Assembly: GCA_049607205.1 (NCBI GenBank) | Contig: JBMYWH010000017.1 | Coordinates: 1 to 48,165 of the forward strand | Direction of reading: 5' to 3' | DNA length: 48,165 bases | Origin: JBELHR01 sp049607205 | GTDB lineage: Bacteria > Bacteroidota > Bacteroidia > Flavobacteriales > Flavobacteriaceae | Shown: piece after piece, positions 7,976-15,137 of the stretch | Numbering within the stretch: the first letter of the stretch is position 1 | Layout of the letters: each line of letters begins with the position of its first letter | The notes under the pieces: model-generated | Database searches by the model: none | What the model was told of the DNA's origin: nothing | The model's input: only the letters and a program-made list of their open reading frames with translations | Translations under genes and position numbers: made by a program

Positions 7976-9778
7976 TTAGCCGTTCATTGAGATCAAGAAT
8001 TCTTCATTATTGGCAGAGAATTTGATTCTTTCCTTAATGAATTCCATTGCTTCAATTGGATTCATGTCTGCTAAGTATTTACGCAATACCCACATTCGTT
8101 GTACTGTTTTAGCATCTAATAATAGGTCGTCTCTACGCGTACTTGATTTAATTAAGTCTATAGCCGGGTAAATACGACGGTTGGCAATATTTCTTTCTAA
8201 TTGAAGTTCCATGTTTCCAGTACCTTTGAATTCTTCAAAGATTACTTCATCCATTTTAGATCCAGTTTCAGTAAGAGCAGTAGCTATAATACTAAGAGAC
8301 CCACCACCTTCGATGTTACGAGCAGCTCCAAAAAATCTTTTAGGCTTGTGTAAGGCATTAGCATCAATACCTCCGGTAAGTATTTTACCAGAAGCAGGTG
8401 CTTCTGTATTATAAGCTCTAGCTAAACGTGTGATAGAATCTAATAGAATTACAACATCGTGCCCACATTCCACTAATCTTTTAGCTTTTTCAAGAACGAT
8501 GTTTGCGACTCTTACATGTTTTTCTGCAGGTTCATCAAAAGTAGAAGCTACTACTTCTCCTTTTACTGATCTCTGCATGTCTGTAACCTCTTCAGGTCTC
8601 TCATCAATTAGAAGTACCAATTGATATACCTCAGGGTGATTTGAAGAAATAGCATTTGCAATCTCTTTTAAGAGCATGGTCTTACCCGTTTTAGGTTGTG
8701 CAACGATCATTCCACGCTGTCCTTTTCCAATGGGAGAGAACAGGTCCATGATTCGCGTTGATAAACTTGCACCTTTACCCGCTAAATTGAATTTTTCATC
8801 TGGGAAAACAGGTTTCAAGTGTTCAAAAGAAACACGGTCTCTAACGATCTTAGGATCTAGTCCGTTGATTTTTGACACTCTAATTAGAGGGAAGTACTTT
8901 TCACCTTCTTTAGGAGGTCTAACGTTTCCTTTTACGGTATCTCCTGTTTTAAGTCCAAATAACTTTATTTGAGAAGGGGATACATAGATATCATCCGGAG
9001 ATGAAAGATAGTTATAATCTGAAGATCTAAGGAATCCATATCCATCAGACATCATTTCTAAAACACCTTCACTTTCGATAATTCCGTCAAATTCAAAATC
9101 TGGATCGCGGTATTTATTTCCGCTCTTATGTTTGTTTCGATTTTTGTTTTGATTATGACGATCTTGACCTTGTCCCTGACGTTCTTTTCTCTGTTGATTG
9201 TTAGGGTTCTGCTTATCAGATTTTTGATGCTGGTTCTTATGCTCTTGACGACCTTTGTTTTCTTGCTCGTTCTTTTGAGAATTATCATTCTTTTGAGCGT
9301 TGTCTTGACTAGGTCTTTTGTCAGATTTATGCTCTGACTGCTTGTCGTCTTTCTTTTGCTTGTTTTGATGTTGAGGCTTGTTCTTTTGTTTTTGAACAGG
9401 AGCTTCGTTTTTTACCTCTGTATTAGCAGCAGGCTTTTCAACAGGTACATCTTTTACTTCTTGATCAAGACTTGTTTTAGGAGTCTCCGTCTTAGCTTCA
9501 GTCGGAGCATTTACCTCTGCTTTAGGCTTGCGCACTCTTTTGCGTTTAGGCTTATCAGCTGAATCGTTTTGTACAGCAGCTTCGTCTGAACTTGCTTTAG
9601 GTGGATTCTGTGCCTTTTGAGGCTTTTGAGTCTTTAAGGGATTCAAGGCTTGAGTATCAATGATTTCATAAATTAAATCTTGCTTCTTGAATTGACTAAG
9701 TTTTTTGATTTGTAAACTTTTAGCAATCTCTTGTAATTCGACTAGAGTTTTTGCCTTTAGTTGGGAAATTTCATACAT
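7976..9778 (-). CDS. rho: transcription termination factor Rho with long polar linker
   Basis: Hexameric RNA helicase that ends transcription of untranslated RNA. Residues 1-45 are the Rho_N (SAP-like) fold. Residues 46-225 are a low-complexity linker rich in Lys, Gln, Asn, Glu and His. From about 235 comes the OB-fold RNA-binding domain (GVLEMMSDGYGFLRS), then the ATPase domain with Walker A (AQPKTGKT), Walker B (VVILLDSITRLARAYN) and the conserved GGIDANAL and RNIEGGGSL segments. At 600 residues it is about 180 longer than E. coli Rho, all due to the linker. Such disordered inserts are known in Bacteroidota, where the B. thetaiotaomicron Rho linker supports phase separation. The gene is alone, leftward, with a leader of about 105 nt. 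Confidence 0.97.
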   Translation of the reverse strand: MYEISQLKAKTLVELQEIAKSLQIKKLSQFKKQDLIYEIIDTQALNPLKTQKPQKAQNPPKASSDEAAVQNDSADKPKRKRVRKPKAEVNAPTEAKTETPKTSLDQEVKDVPVEKPAANTEVKNEAPVQKQKNKPQHQNKQKKDDKQSEHKSDKRPSQDNAQKNDNSQKNEQENKGRQEHKNQHQKSDKQNPNNQQRKERQGQGQDRHNQNKNRNKHKSGNKYRDPDFEFDGIIESEGVLEMMSDGYGFLRSSDYNYLSSPDDIYVSPSQIKLFGLKTGDTVKGNVRPPKEGEKYFPLIRVSKINGLDPKIVRDRVSFEHLKPVFPDEKFNLAGKGASLSTRIMDLFSPIGKGQRGMIVAQPKTGKTMLLKEIANAISSNHPEVYQLVLLIDERPEEVTDMQRSVKGEVVASTFDEPAEKHVRVANIVLEKAKRLVECGHDVVILLDSITRLARAYNTEAPASGKILTGGIDANALHKPKRFFGAARNIEGGGSLSIIATALTETGSKMDEVIFEEFKGTGNMELQLERNIANRRIYPAIDLIKSSTRRDDLLLDAKTVQRMWVLRKYLADMNPIEAMEFIKERIKFSANNEEFLISMNG

Positions 9779-9885
9779 GATGAAAAAGGTGTTAAATTAT
9801 TGAAGGCTATCTTGTTGATAGCTAATTTTTTATAAGATAAGGTTAAGTTGTTATGCTCTTGAATTGAGCCAACGAGTAGTTTAAT
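9779..9885 (-). promoter_or_regulatory. structured leader of rho
   Basis: Between the predicted start of transcription (about 9884) and the rho ATG lie roughly 105 untranslated bases, several times longer than other leaders here. Two hairpins can form: GCTATC/GATAGC (9806-9811 with 9817-9822, 5-nt loop), and a bulged stem pairing 9847-9850 with 9870-9873 and 9855-9858 with 9866-9869. Rho is known to control its own leader in other bacteria, so this may be an autoregulatory site; that is an inference. Confidence 0.45.
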
Positions 9886-9890
9886 TGTAA

Positions 9891-9920
9891 CAAATATACT
9901 AAATAATTTTTAGAGTCAAA
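9891..9920 (-). promoter_or_regulatory. promoter of rho
   Basis: On the minus strand a TTTG (9920-9917) is followed after 18 bp by TATATTTG (9898-9891). Both match the Bacteroidota consensus elements (TTTG and TAnnTTTG, spacing about 19). Confidence 0.75.
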
Positions 9921-9944
9921 GTTTTCAAATAAAAAAAGAAAATG

Positions 9945-9952
9945 TACATTTG
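9945..9952 (+). promoter_or_regulatory. -7 box of the DUF4293 gene
   Basis: TACATTTG is a full match to TAnnTTTG. The expected start of transcription is about 11 nt before the ATG at 9970. Its upstream element would fall at about 9921-9926, next to the rho -33 box, so the two promoters lie back to back. Confidence 0.7.
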
Positions 9953-9969
9953 CTCAATAAACAAAAGAG

Positions 9970-10401
9970 ATGCTGCAAAGAAAACAGAGTGTGCTAATCT
10001 TAATTGTGGGACTAGCTTCCATCATTATGAATATTGTATTGCCCGTAGAATCAATTTTTTCAAATAAAGAGAAAATGATGTCGTTTTTTTCAGAAAAATC
10101 TTTATTATTGAGTACTTTTCCAATACTAGTTTGGATCGTAGCTGTAATTGCTTTTATGGAATTGTTTTTATTTAAGAACAGAAGCTTACAAATCCTCCTA
10201 GGAAAAGTAAATATGTTGATCAACCTATATTTAGTTGGTCTTGTTGCTTATTGGTCTCTAAGTGTATCTGGAGGAGTTTATACTCCTGAGAAAGGTATTT
10301 GGATGTTCATCCTTCTGCTTAACCTTTGTTTGCTTGCCATATCGAACAAATGGATTAAAAAGGATGATAATCTTGTAAAATCTGTAGATCGTATTCGATA
10401 G
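9970..10401 (+). CDS. DUF4293 family membrane protein
   Basis: A 143-residue inner-membrane protein with four hydrophobic helices (about residues 7-24, 45-64, 76-98 and 108-126) and charged ends. Start MLQRKQSVL, length and four-helix layout fit the DUF4293 family, which is confined to Bacteroidota and often lies beside rho, as here. Its function is unknown. It is a single-gene unit: its own TAnnTTTG promoter 18 nt upstream and a good intrinsic terminator 31 nt after the stop. Confidence 0.85.
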   Translation: MLQRKQSVLILIVGLASIIMNIVLPVESIFSNKEKMMSFFSEKSLLLSTFPILVWIVAVIAFMELFLFKNRSLQILLGKVNMLINLYLVGLVAYWSLSVSGGVYTPEKGIWMFILLLNLCLLAISNKWIKKDDNLVKSVDRIR

Positions 10402-10431
10402 ACCTTATATCTTAGTATTATTAGTGCGAAT

Positions 10432-10462
10432 AAATCCAGAGTTCTTGAGCTCTGGATTTTTT
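10432..10462 (+). terminator. intrinsic terminator after the DUF4293 gene
   Basis: A perfect 10-bp stem (10432-10441 with 10450-10459), 8-nt loop, ending in a run of six T's. The rest of the 10402-10568 gap holds only the promoter of the next gene. Confidence 0.9.
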
Positions 10463-10530
10463 CGTTAAAGTGTTTAGTAGAAAGGCCTTACCTATAAGTA
10501 GGGATATTTATAAAATATAGCTTTAAGTTA

Positions 10531-10561
10531 TTGGTTTTATGCAAATTCCGATATATCTTTG
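10531..10561 (+). promoter_or_regulatory. promoter of the response-regulator operon
   Basis: TTG at 10531-10533 and TATCTTTG at 10554-10561, separated by 20 bp, match the Bacteroidota consensus. The box ends only 7 nt before the first ATG (10569), so the mRNA should have almost no leader. Confidence 0.78.
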
Positions 10562-10568
10562 AACTAAG

Positions 10569-11237
10569 ATGATGGAAAAAATAAAAGTACATATAGCGGA
10601 TGATCATAAAATACTGATTGATGGTATCAAAGCAGTATTGAAGACTGAACCTGCAATGCAAGTTGTCGGACAGTCATTGAATGGAGAAGATGTTATTACT
10701 TGGTTTGAAGAGGGTAATACATGTGACGTCTTAGTTTTAGACATTAATATGCCTAAGATGGATGGGATAGAAGTTTTGAGAGCCTTGGCGGCCAAAAACA
10801 TCGAACACAACACCATAGTTCTATCGAGTTATGATGATATGAAACTTGTAAAAGAAGTTTTGAAGATGGGAGCCAATGGGTTTTTAGCGAAAAAATGTGC
10901 TGGAGAACATATTGTTCAAGCCATTAAAGCGGTGGATTCAGGTGAACAGTATCTGGGACAGTCAGTTCAAGATCAGCTTGTAGCATCTATTAAAGGAAAT
11001 CCATCAACTAGTGAACAACAGTATTTAGATGGAGTTCATGTTTCTTCTTTGACAGAAAGAGAAAAGGAAGTATTACAACTTATTTCTCAGGAGATGAGTT
11101 CAGTAGAAATTGCGGATAAATTGTGTGTTAGTAAGCATACGATATTGACATACCGAAAAAGCTTAATGAAAAAATTAAAAGTGAAAAATGTTGTTGGACT
11201 TGCGATGTACGCAGTAAAGAACAACATGGTTTCTTAA
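10569..11237 (+). CDS. NarL/FixJ-type response regulator
   Basis: A 222-residue two-component regulator. The receiver domain (about 1-125) has the acidic pair D11-D12, the phospho-acceptor D58 in LVLDINMPKMDG, the switch serines S86-S87 and lysine K108. The C-terminal LuxR-type helix-turn-helix (about 155-220) has the family signature LTEREKEVLQLISQEMSSVEIADKL. Phosphorylation should drive dimer binding to DNA. A second ATG at codon 2 is an equally possible start. The partner kinase is almost certainly the one two genes downstream. Confidence 0.93.
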   Translation: MMEKIKVHIADDHKILIDGIKAVLKTEPAMQVVGQSLNGEDVITWFEEGNTCDVLVLDINMPKMDGIEVLRALAAKNIEHNTIVLSSYDDMKLVKEVLKMGANGFLAKKCAGEHIVQAIKAVDSGEQYLGQSVQDQLVASIKGNPSTSEQQYLDGVHVSSLTEREKEVLQLISQEMSSVEIADKLCVSKHTILTYRKSLMKKLKVKNVVGLAMYAVKNNMVS

Positions 11238-11264
11238 ACGAATTAATAACCAAGCCCTATTATC

Positions 11265-11972
11265 ATGAAAAATTTATTTTTTGGAATCTTAACCTTATTT
11301 AGTGCAGCAGCACTGGTTTCTTGTGAGACACAAGAGGAGCCAATTAATTCAGTGAATAAATTGGATTCATACAAAATCGCAAGAGATGAGAATGGTCTAT
11401 TTACTCTAGAACATACGACTATAGATGGATTTACTACAGAACAAGTTTCTGATTTCGGTTCAAATATGGAGAAATTCTATTTTGACGAATCTTCTGTAAA
11501 TTCAACGAAATATGAAAATGCTTTAAAAATTTCTAATAATGCGGTAAAAGTTGGTTTTATTGAATTAGAAGGATTAACAAGTGAGTTCATTACTGTTGAA
11601 GATGATGATTTACAGTCTTTAGAATTAAAAGATCGCAACCCATTATTAGTAAAGTATTACGTACACAGAACTATCTCTGGAAAAGTAATCGTATTCTTTA
11701 AAGTTAAAAATGGAGTAGATGTTTCTTATGGATATAACGAAGAATTGGGAGAAAACGAAATCCGTTTAAAAGAAGATGCTGATTCAAGAAGAATCTTCAA
11801 AAACATACATTATAAAACCTTTGACCGAGCAGATGATGGTTCATTAATCATTACTTTCGTAAGTTCAATGGGTGATAAGCAATCTAAGTCTTCTTTAAGT
11901 TTAGCTGCTGAATTGATTCGTAAACCTAGAATCATTATTGCTGAATCTGATGGTGGAGGTATAGAAGAATAG
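11265..11972 (+). CDS. lipoprotein of unknown function in two-component operon
   Basis: A 235-residue lipoprotein: residues 1-19 form a signal peptide with lipobox LVSC, so Cys20 would be lipidated. The mature part alternates acidic loops and beta-like strands (for example 'LLVKYYVHRTISGKVIVFFKVKNGVDVSYGYNEE') and ends in an acidic, glycine-rich tail. I recognise no family. It lies 27 nt after the response regulator and just before the kinase gene, and a hairpin with a T-rich tail follows it inside the kinase's first codons. The position suggests a sensor or modulator partner for the kinase, but that is inference. Confidence 0.75.
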   Translation: MKNLFFGILTLFSAAALVSCETQEEPINSVNKLDSYKIARDENGLFTLEHTTIDGFTTEQVSDFGSNMEKFYFDESSVNSTKYENALKISNNAVKVGFIELEGLTSEFITVEDDDLQSLELKDRNPLLVKYYVHRTISGKVIVFFKVKNGVDVSYGYNEELGENEIRLKEDADSRRIFKNIHYKTFDRADDGSLIITFVSSMGDKQSKSSLSLAAELIRKPRIIIAESDGGGIEE

Positions 11973-12010
11973 TATCGATTTTGATATTGGTATTGCTAAA
12001 TAAAATCTTA

Positions 12011-13846
12011 ATGAATGCTCCTAAGTGTAAATACTTAGGAGTTTTATTATTTACACTATTTACTCTAAACAGTGTAGGTCAAAACATTGAAAAACAATCT
12101 CATAAGTCTAGGTTGGATTCTGTTTCGGAAATTGCTTCTGAATTTTATAATAATGATGAATTTGAGCAGTCAATTGAAGCATTCCTTGAATTAATGCGCC
12201 TTGCTGAAATTGACTCTAACTTTGTAGTTGCTTCTAAAGCTGCTAACAATATTTCTGCGGTTTATAAGAAAAATGAAAATTTTCGTCGGTCTATAGAATA
12301 TGCAAAGCTATCTATGGTTTTTGCAGAGAAGTCCTATGATTTGGAAAATTTATTGAAACGTGAATCGAAATTAGGAGTTTCCTATTTGCTGGGTTATAAA
12401 ATGACTGTAGATTCCCTTCAAGGAACTAAGTATCTGGACAGCGCCCAAGTGAGTTTTGAAAATGTAATGCATAAAGCTGAAGATTTTATAAGTAGACTTG
12501 AGTCTGAGTCTAGTGATATAGAGAAGATTGGACGTTTAGATGTACTTCTTTATGACACTTATACCAATCTATCTCCGATTTATAACTCTAAGGAAGAATA
12601 TGATTTGGCTGAAAAATATGTCTATAAATCCTTAGAATATTTTGAAGGGATCGAAAACTCCATGTTAACGGCAGCTGCTTATAATTCTATAGGTAATATA
12701 AATTTAGATAAAAAGGATTATGCTAAGGCTGAAGCGTCCTATAGAAAAACTTTAGCCATATATGATTCTTTAAAAGGTAATATTGGGATGGCGAATCGTG
12801 CTAATCGTGCCGATGTACTGACAAATTTGTCTAATTCACTTTTTGAACAAGGTAAAATCGAATCTTATGAGCTCTTAGAAGAAGCCTATGAAATCCGAGA
12901 TGAACTTAAGAGTGAGAGTAATTTTAAGGAACTTGCCGAGGTTAATAAAAAGTATGATGTAGTTCAGTTAAAACGAGAGCAAGAAGCGGCCATTAAAGCC
13001 CAAGAGGCAGAGCAGAATAAGTTTAGAACCTTTGCCTTTATAGGTTTGATATTTTTACTTTTCTTAGTAGGAATACTCTTGACCTTGTATAGAGGTACTC
13101 AATTGAAACAAAGAAACTTGGAACTTCAATTAGAAAAAGAAGCCTTGCAGCAAGAATCTGAATTAGAGCGTTTGCAGCTACAGTCTCAGAACAGGGTACT
13201 TAACGCTGCAATTGATGGTCGTGAAGAAGAACGTAAACTGATTGCGGAGATTTTGCATGATTCTGTGAGTTCACTACTTTCTTCGGCCAATCTTCACTTA
13301 CAGGCGAGTCGTCAAGTATACTCTGATGTTCCTGAGGAAATAGAGAAATCTCAACGTATCATTGAAGAAGCTTCTGAAAAGATTAGAAATCTATCACATC
13401 AATTGATTTCTTCGGTTTTATTGAAATTTGGTTTGAGTTATTCCATTTTTGATTTATGTGAGAAGTATTCTAATTCACAAATAGAAATTGTTAGTGATAT
13501 TAATAATGTAGGACGCTATGAACAGTCCTTTGAAATTAAGATCAATAATATCATCGAAGAACTTGTCAATAATATTTTAAAACATTCTAATGCCTCAGAG
13601 GCGATTATCACCATAGAGGATGATGGTAAGGGAGAAATGTTTGTAGAGATTATGGATAATGGAGATGGATTTTTAATGAGTCAGTCTACAAAAAGTGACG
13701 GATTGGGACTTAATCAAATTCGAGCAAGAGTTCTTATGATGGAAGGTAAATTTAATATTGAATCTACTATTGGTGAGGGAACTACTATTTCTATGTATGT
13801 ACCTATCGTTAAACGAAAAAAGAAAGTTAAGGCCTCGTTGAATTAG
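12011..13846 (+). CDS. TPR-containing sensor histidine kinase (NarX/LytS-like)
   Basis: A 611-residue kinase. A signal peptide (1-24, ending SVGQ) exports an N-terminal part with about five TPR-like repeats (30-320), for example 'AEKYVYKSLEYFEGIENSMLTAAAYNSIGNI'. One membrane helix lies at about 338-360, then a coiled linker, a dimerisation domain with the phospho-acceptor His416 in EILHDSVSS, and a HATPase domain with N box (EELVNNILKHSNAS), G1 (DNGDGF) and G2 (GLGLNQIRAR). The periplasmic TPRs probably bind a protein or peptide partner. The frame is open from a TTG at 11981, but ATG 12011 gives a clean signal peptide. A terminator-like hairpin covers codons 3-11. Confidence 0.93.
   Translation: MNAPKCKYLGVLLFTLFTLNSVGQNIEKQSHKSRLDSVSEIASEFYNNDEFEQSIEAFLELMRLAEIDSNFVVASKAANNISAVYKKNENFRRSIEYAKLSMVFAEKSYDLENLLKRESKLGVSYLLGYKMTVDSLQGTKYLDSAQVSFENVMHKAEDFISRLESESSDIEKIGRLDVLLYDTYTNLSPIYNSKEEYDLAEKYVYKSLEYFEGIENSMLTAAAYNSIGNINLDKKDYAKAEASYRKTLAIYDSLKGNIGMANRANRADVLTNLSNSLFEQGKIESYELLEEAYEIRDELKSESNFKELAEVNKKYDVVQLKREQEAAIKAQEAEQNKFRTFAFIGLIFLLFLVGILLTLYRGTQLKQRNLELQLEKEALQQESELERLQLQSQNRVLNAAIDGREEERKLIAEILHDSVSSLLSSANLHLQASRQVYSDVPEEIEKSQRIIEEASEKIRNLSHQLISSVLLKFGLSYSIFDLCEKYSNSQIEIVSDINNVGRYEQSFEIKINNIIEELVNNILKHSNASEAIITIEDDGKGEMFVEIMDNGDGFLMSQSTKSDGLGLNQIRARVLMMEGKFNIESTIGEGTTISMYVPIVKRKKKVKASLN
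12018..12052 (+). terminator. terminator-like hairpin inside the kinase gene start
   Basis: A perfect 9-bp stem (12018-12026 with 12033-12041) with a 6-nt loop, followed by TTTTATTATTT. It lies 46 nt after the lipoprotein stop and 7 nt into the kinase reading frame. It could act as an attenuator that lowers kinase expression relative to the two upstream genes. Confidence 0.55.
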
Positions 13847-13853
13847 AGAGAGT

Positions 13854-14345
13854 CTATTTGTTTTTTTCAATCAAGACCAAATCTTTTATTTCACCGTTTT
13901 CTATGCTGAATTTCAGCATGGTTCTTTTTTGATGAAATCCATGTGCCCCCGCGGCACCGGGATTCATATGTAATAGCTGTAATTTCTTATCATAGATAAC
14001 CTTTAGAATATGGGAGTGACCGCTGATGAAAAGATTGGGTTTTTCTTGGACTAAATATTCCTTCATTCCGCTTTGATAATGTCCTGGATAGCCTCCAATA
14101 TGGGTCATGATAACCTTAAAGCCGTCGATGTCAAAATTTTGTATTAGAGGGATTTGCGCTCTTATTGTTTTGTTATCTATATTTCCATAGACCATGCGGA
14201 CCTTTGTAATATTTTTGAGCTCATCGTATATGGAGATATCACCAAGATCACCAGCATGCCAGATTTCGTCCACATCCCCAGTGTGTTTTAAAATGAAATT
14301 ATCTAATAAACTGTGGGTGTCTGATAGGAGTAATATTTTTTTCAT
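13854..14345 (-). CDS. YfcE/MJ0936-type metallophosphoesterase
   Basis: A 163-residue cytoplasmic phosphodiesterase of the calcineurin-like fold. Metal-binding motifs are in the usual order: LLSDTHS (D-x-H) near residue 8, WHAGDLGD (GD-x-x-D/H), YGNIDN (GN-x-D), MTHIGGYPG, and GHSHI (GHSH) near 118. The natural substrate is not known; family members hydrolyse phosphodiesters in vitro. A longer frame starts at a TTG ten codons upstream, but ATG 14345 begins directly with the conserved MKKILLLSDTHS. It is divergent from truA with overlapping promoters and convergent with the kinase gene, 7 nt away. Confidence 0.92.
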   Translation of the reverse strand: MKKILLLSDTHSLLDNFILKHTGDVDEIWHAGDLGDISIYDELKNITKVRMVYGNIDNKTIRAQIPLIQNFDIDGFKVIMTHIGGYPGHYQSGMKEYLVQEKPNLFISGHSHILKVIYDKKLQLLHMNPGAAGAHGFHQKRTMLKFSIENGEIKDLVLIEKNK

Positions 14346-14359
14346 TCTGTGAAAGGCTT

Positions 14360-14367
14360 TATCTTTG
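14360..14367 (+). promoter_or_regulatory. -7 box of truA promoter
   Basis: TATCTTTG, a full TAnnTTTG match, 20 nt before the TTG start of truA. It lies 5 bp from the divergent box on the other strand. Confidence 0.65.
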
Positions 14368-14372
14368 TCCAA

Positions 14373-14380
14373 CAAAAGTA
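14373..14380 (-). promoter_or_regulatory. -7 box of phosphoesterase promoter
   Basis: On the minus strand this reads TACTTTTG, a full TAnnTTTG match, 27 nt before the ATG at 14345. The predicted start of transcription falls within the truA -7 box. Confidence 0.6.
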
Positions 14381-14387
14381 AACATCT

Positions 14388-15137
14388 TTGAGATATTTTA
14401 TTGAATTAGCTTTTAAAGGAAGTAATTATTTTGGTTGGCAGGTGCAACCTGATGCCATTAGTGTGCAAGAGGTTTTATCTAAGGCCTTGTCTACTATATT
14501 GAGAGAGGAAATTGCCGTGGTAGGTGCTGGACGTACTGATGCCGGTGTACATGCTTCTCATATGGTAGCACATTTTGATACTGAAGTGAGTCTTGATGAA
14601 AATTTGAAAGGGCGTTTGAATTCATTAATGGCTGATGATGTGGTGGTCTATTCAATTTATAGGGTAAAAGACGATGCTCATGCTCGGTTTGATGCTTTAG
14701 ACAGATCCTATCGCTACCGAATTATTCTAGGGCGTAATCCTTTTGAGTTGGATACAACCTGGCAGATTCATACTAAAAGATTTGATTTAGATAAAATGAA
14801 TGCAGCTGCTCAAATTATGTTAACTTACACTGATTTTAAATGTTTCTCGAGATCAAAAACTGACGTTCATACTTATGACTGTGAGATTTTTGAGGCATTG
14901 TGGACCAAAAGAGGCGAAGAACTACACTTTGATATACGCGCTAATCGTTTTCTAAGAAATATGGTGAGAGCTATTGTTGGAACTTTGTTAGAAGTTGGAC
15001 AAGGAACATTGAGTTTAAATGAATTCATTCAAGTTATAGAGAGTCGAGACCGCACTAATGCTGGTAAATCGGCGCCTGCAAAGGGCTTATACTTGAGTAG
15101 AATTAACTATCCAAAAGAAATTATATATGGAGTCTAA
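14388..15137 (+). CDS. truA: tRNA pseudouridine(38-40) synthase
   Basis: Converts uridines 38-40 of the tRNA anticodon stem to pseudouridine. The 249-residue protein begins RYFIELAFKGSNYFGWQ, has the catalytic aspartate in GAGRTDAGVHA near residue 54, and the later FLRNMVRAIVGTLLEVG segment. Length and motifs are complete. The start is a TTG: no ATG or GTG lies upstream in frame after the promoter box, and the family N-terminus begins exactly here. It overlaps the next gene by 11 nt, so they should be translationally coupled. Confidence 0.95.
   Translation: MRYFIELAFKGSNYFGWQVQPDAISVQEVLSKALSTILREEIAVVGAGRTDAGVHASHMVAHFDTEVSLDENLKGRLNSLMADDVVVYSIYRVKDDAHARFDALDRSYRYRIILGRNPFELDTTWQIHTKRFDLDKMNAAAQIMLTYTDFKCFSRSKTDVHTYDCEIFEALWTKRGEELHFDIRANRFLRNMVRAIVGTLLEVGQGTLSLNEFIQVIESRDRTNAGKSAPAKGLYLSRINYPKEIIYGV

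Noticed and set aside
9128..9562. Hydrophobic-looking open frames on the plus strand opposite the rho linker
   Set aside because: They are the antisense of Lys/Gln/Asn-rich codons, which read as Leu/Phe/Val runs; no promoter or family match.
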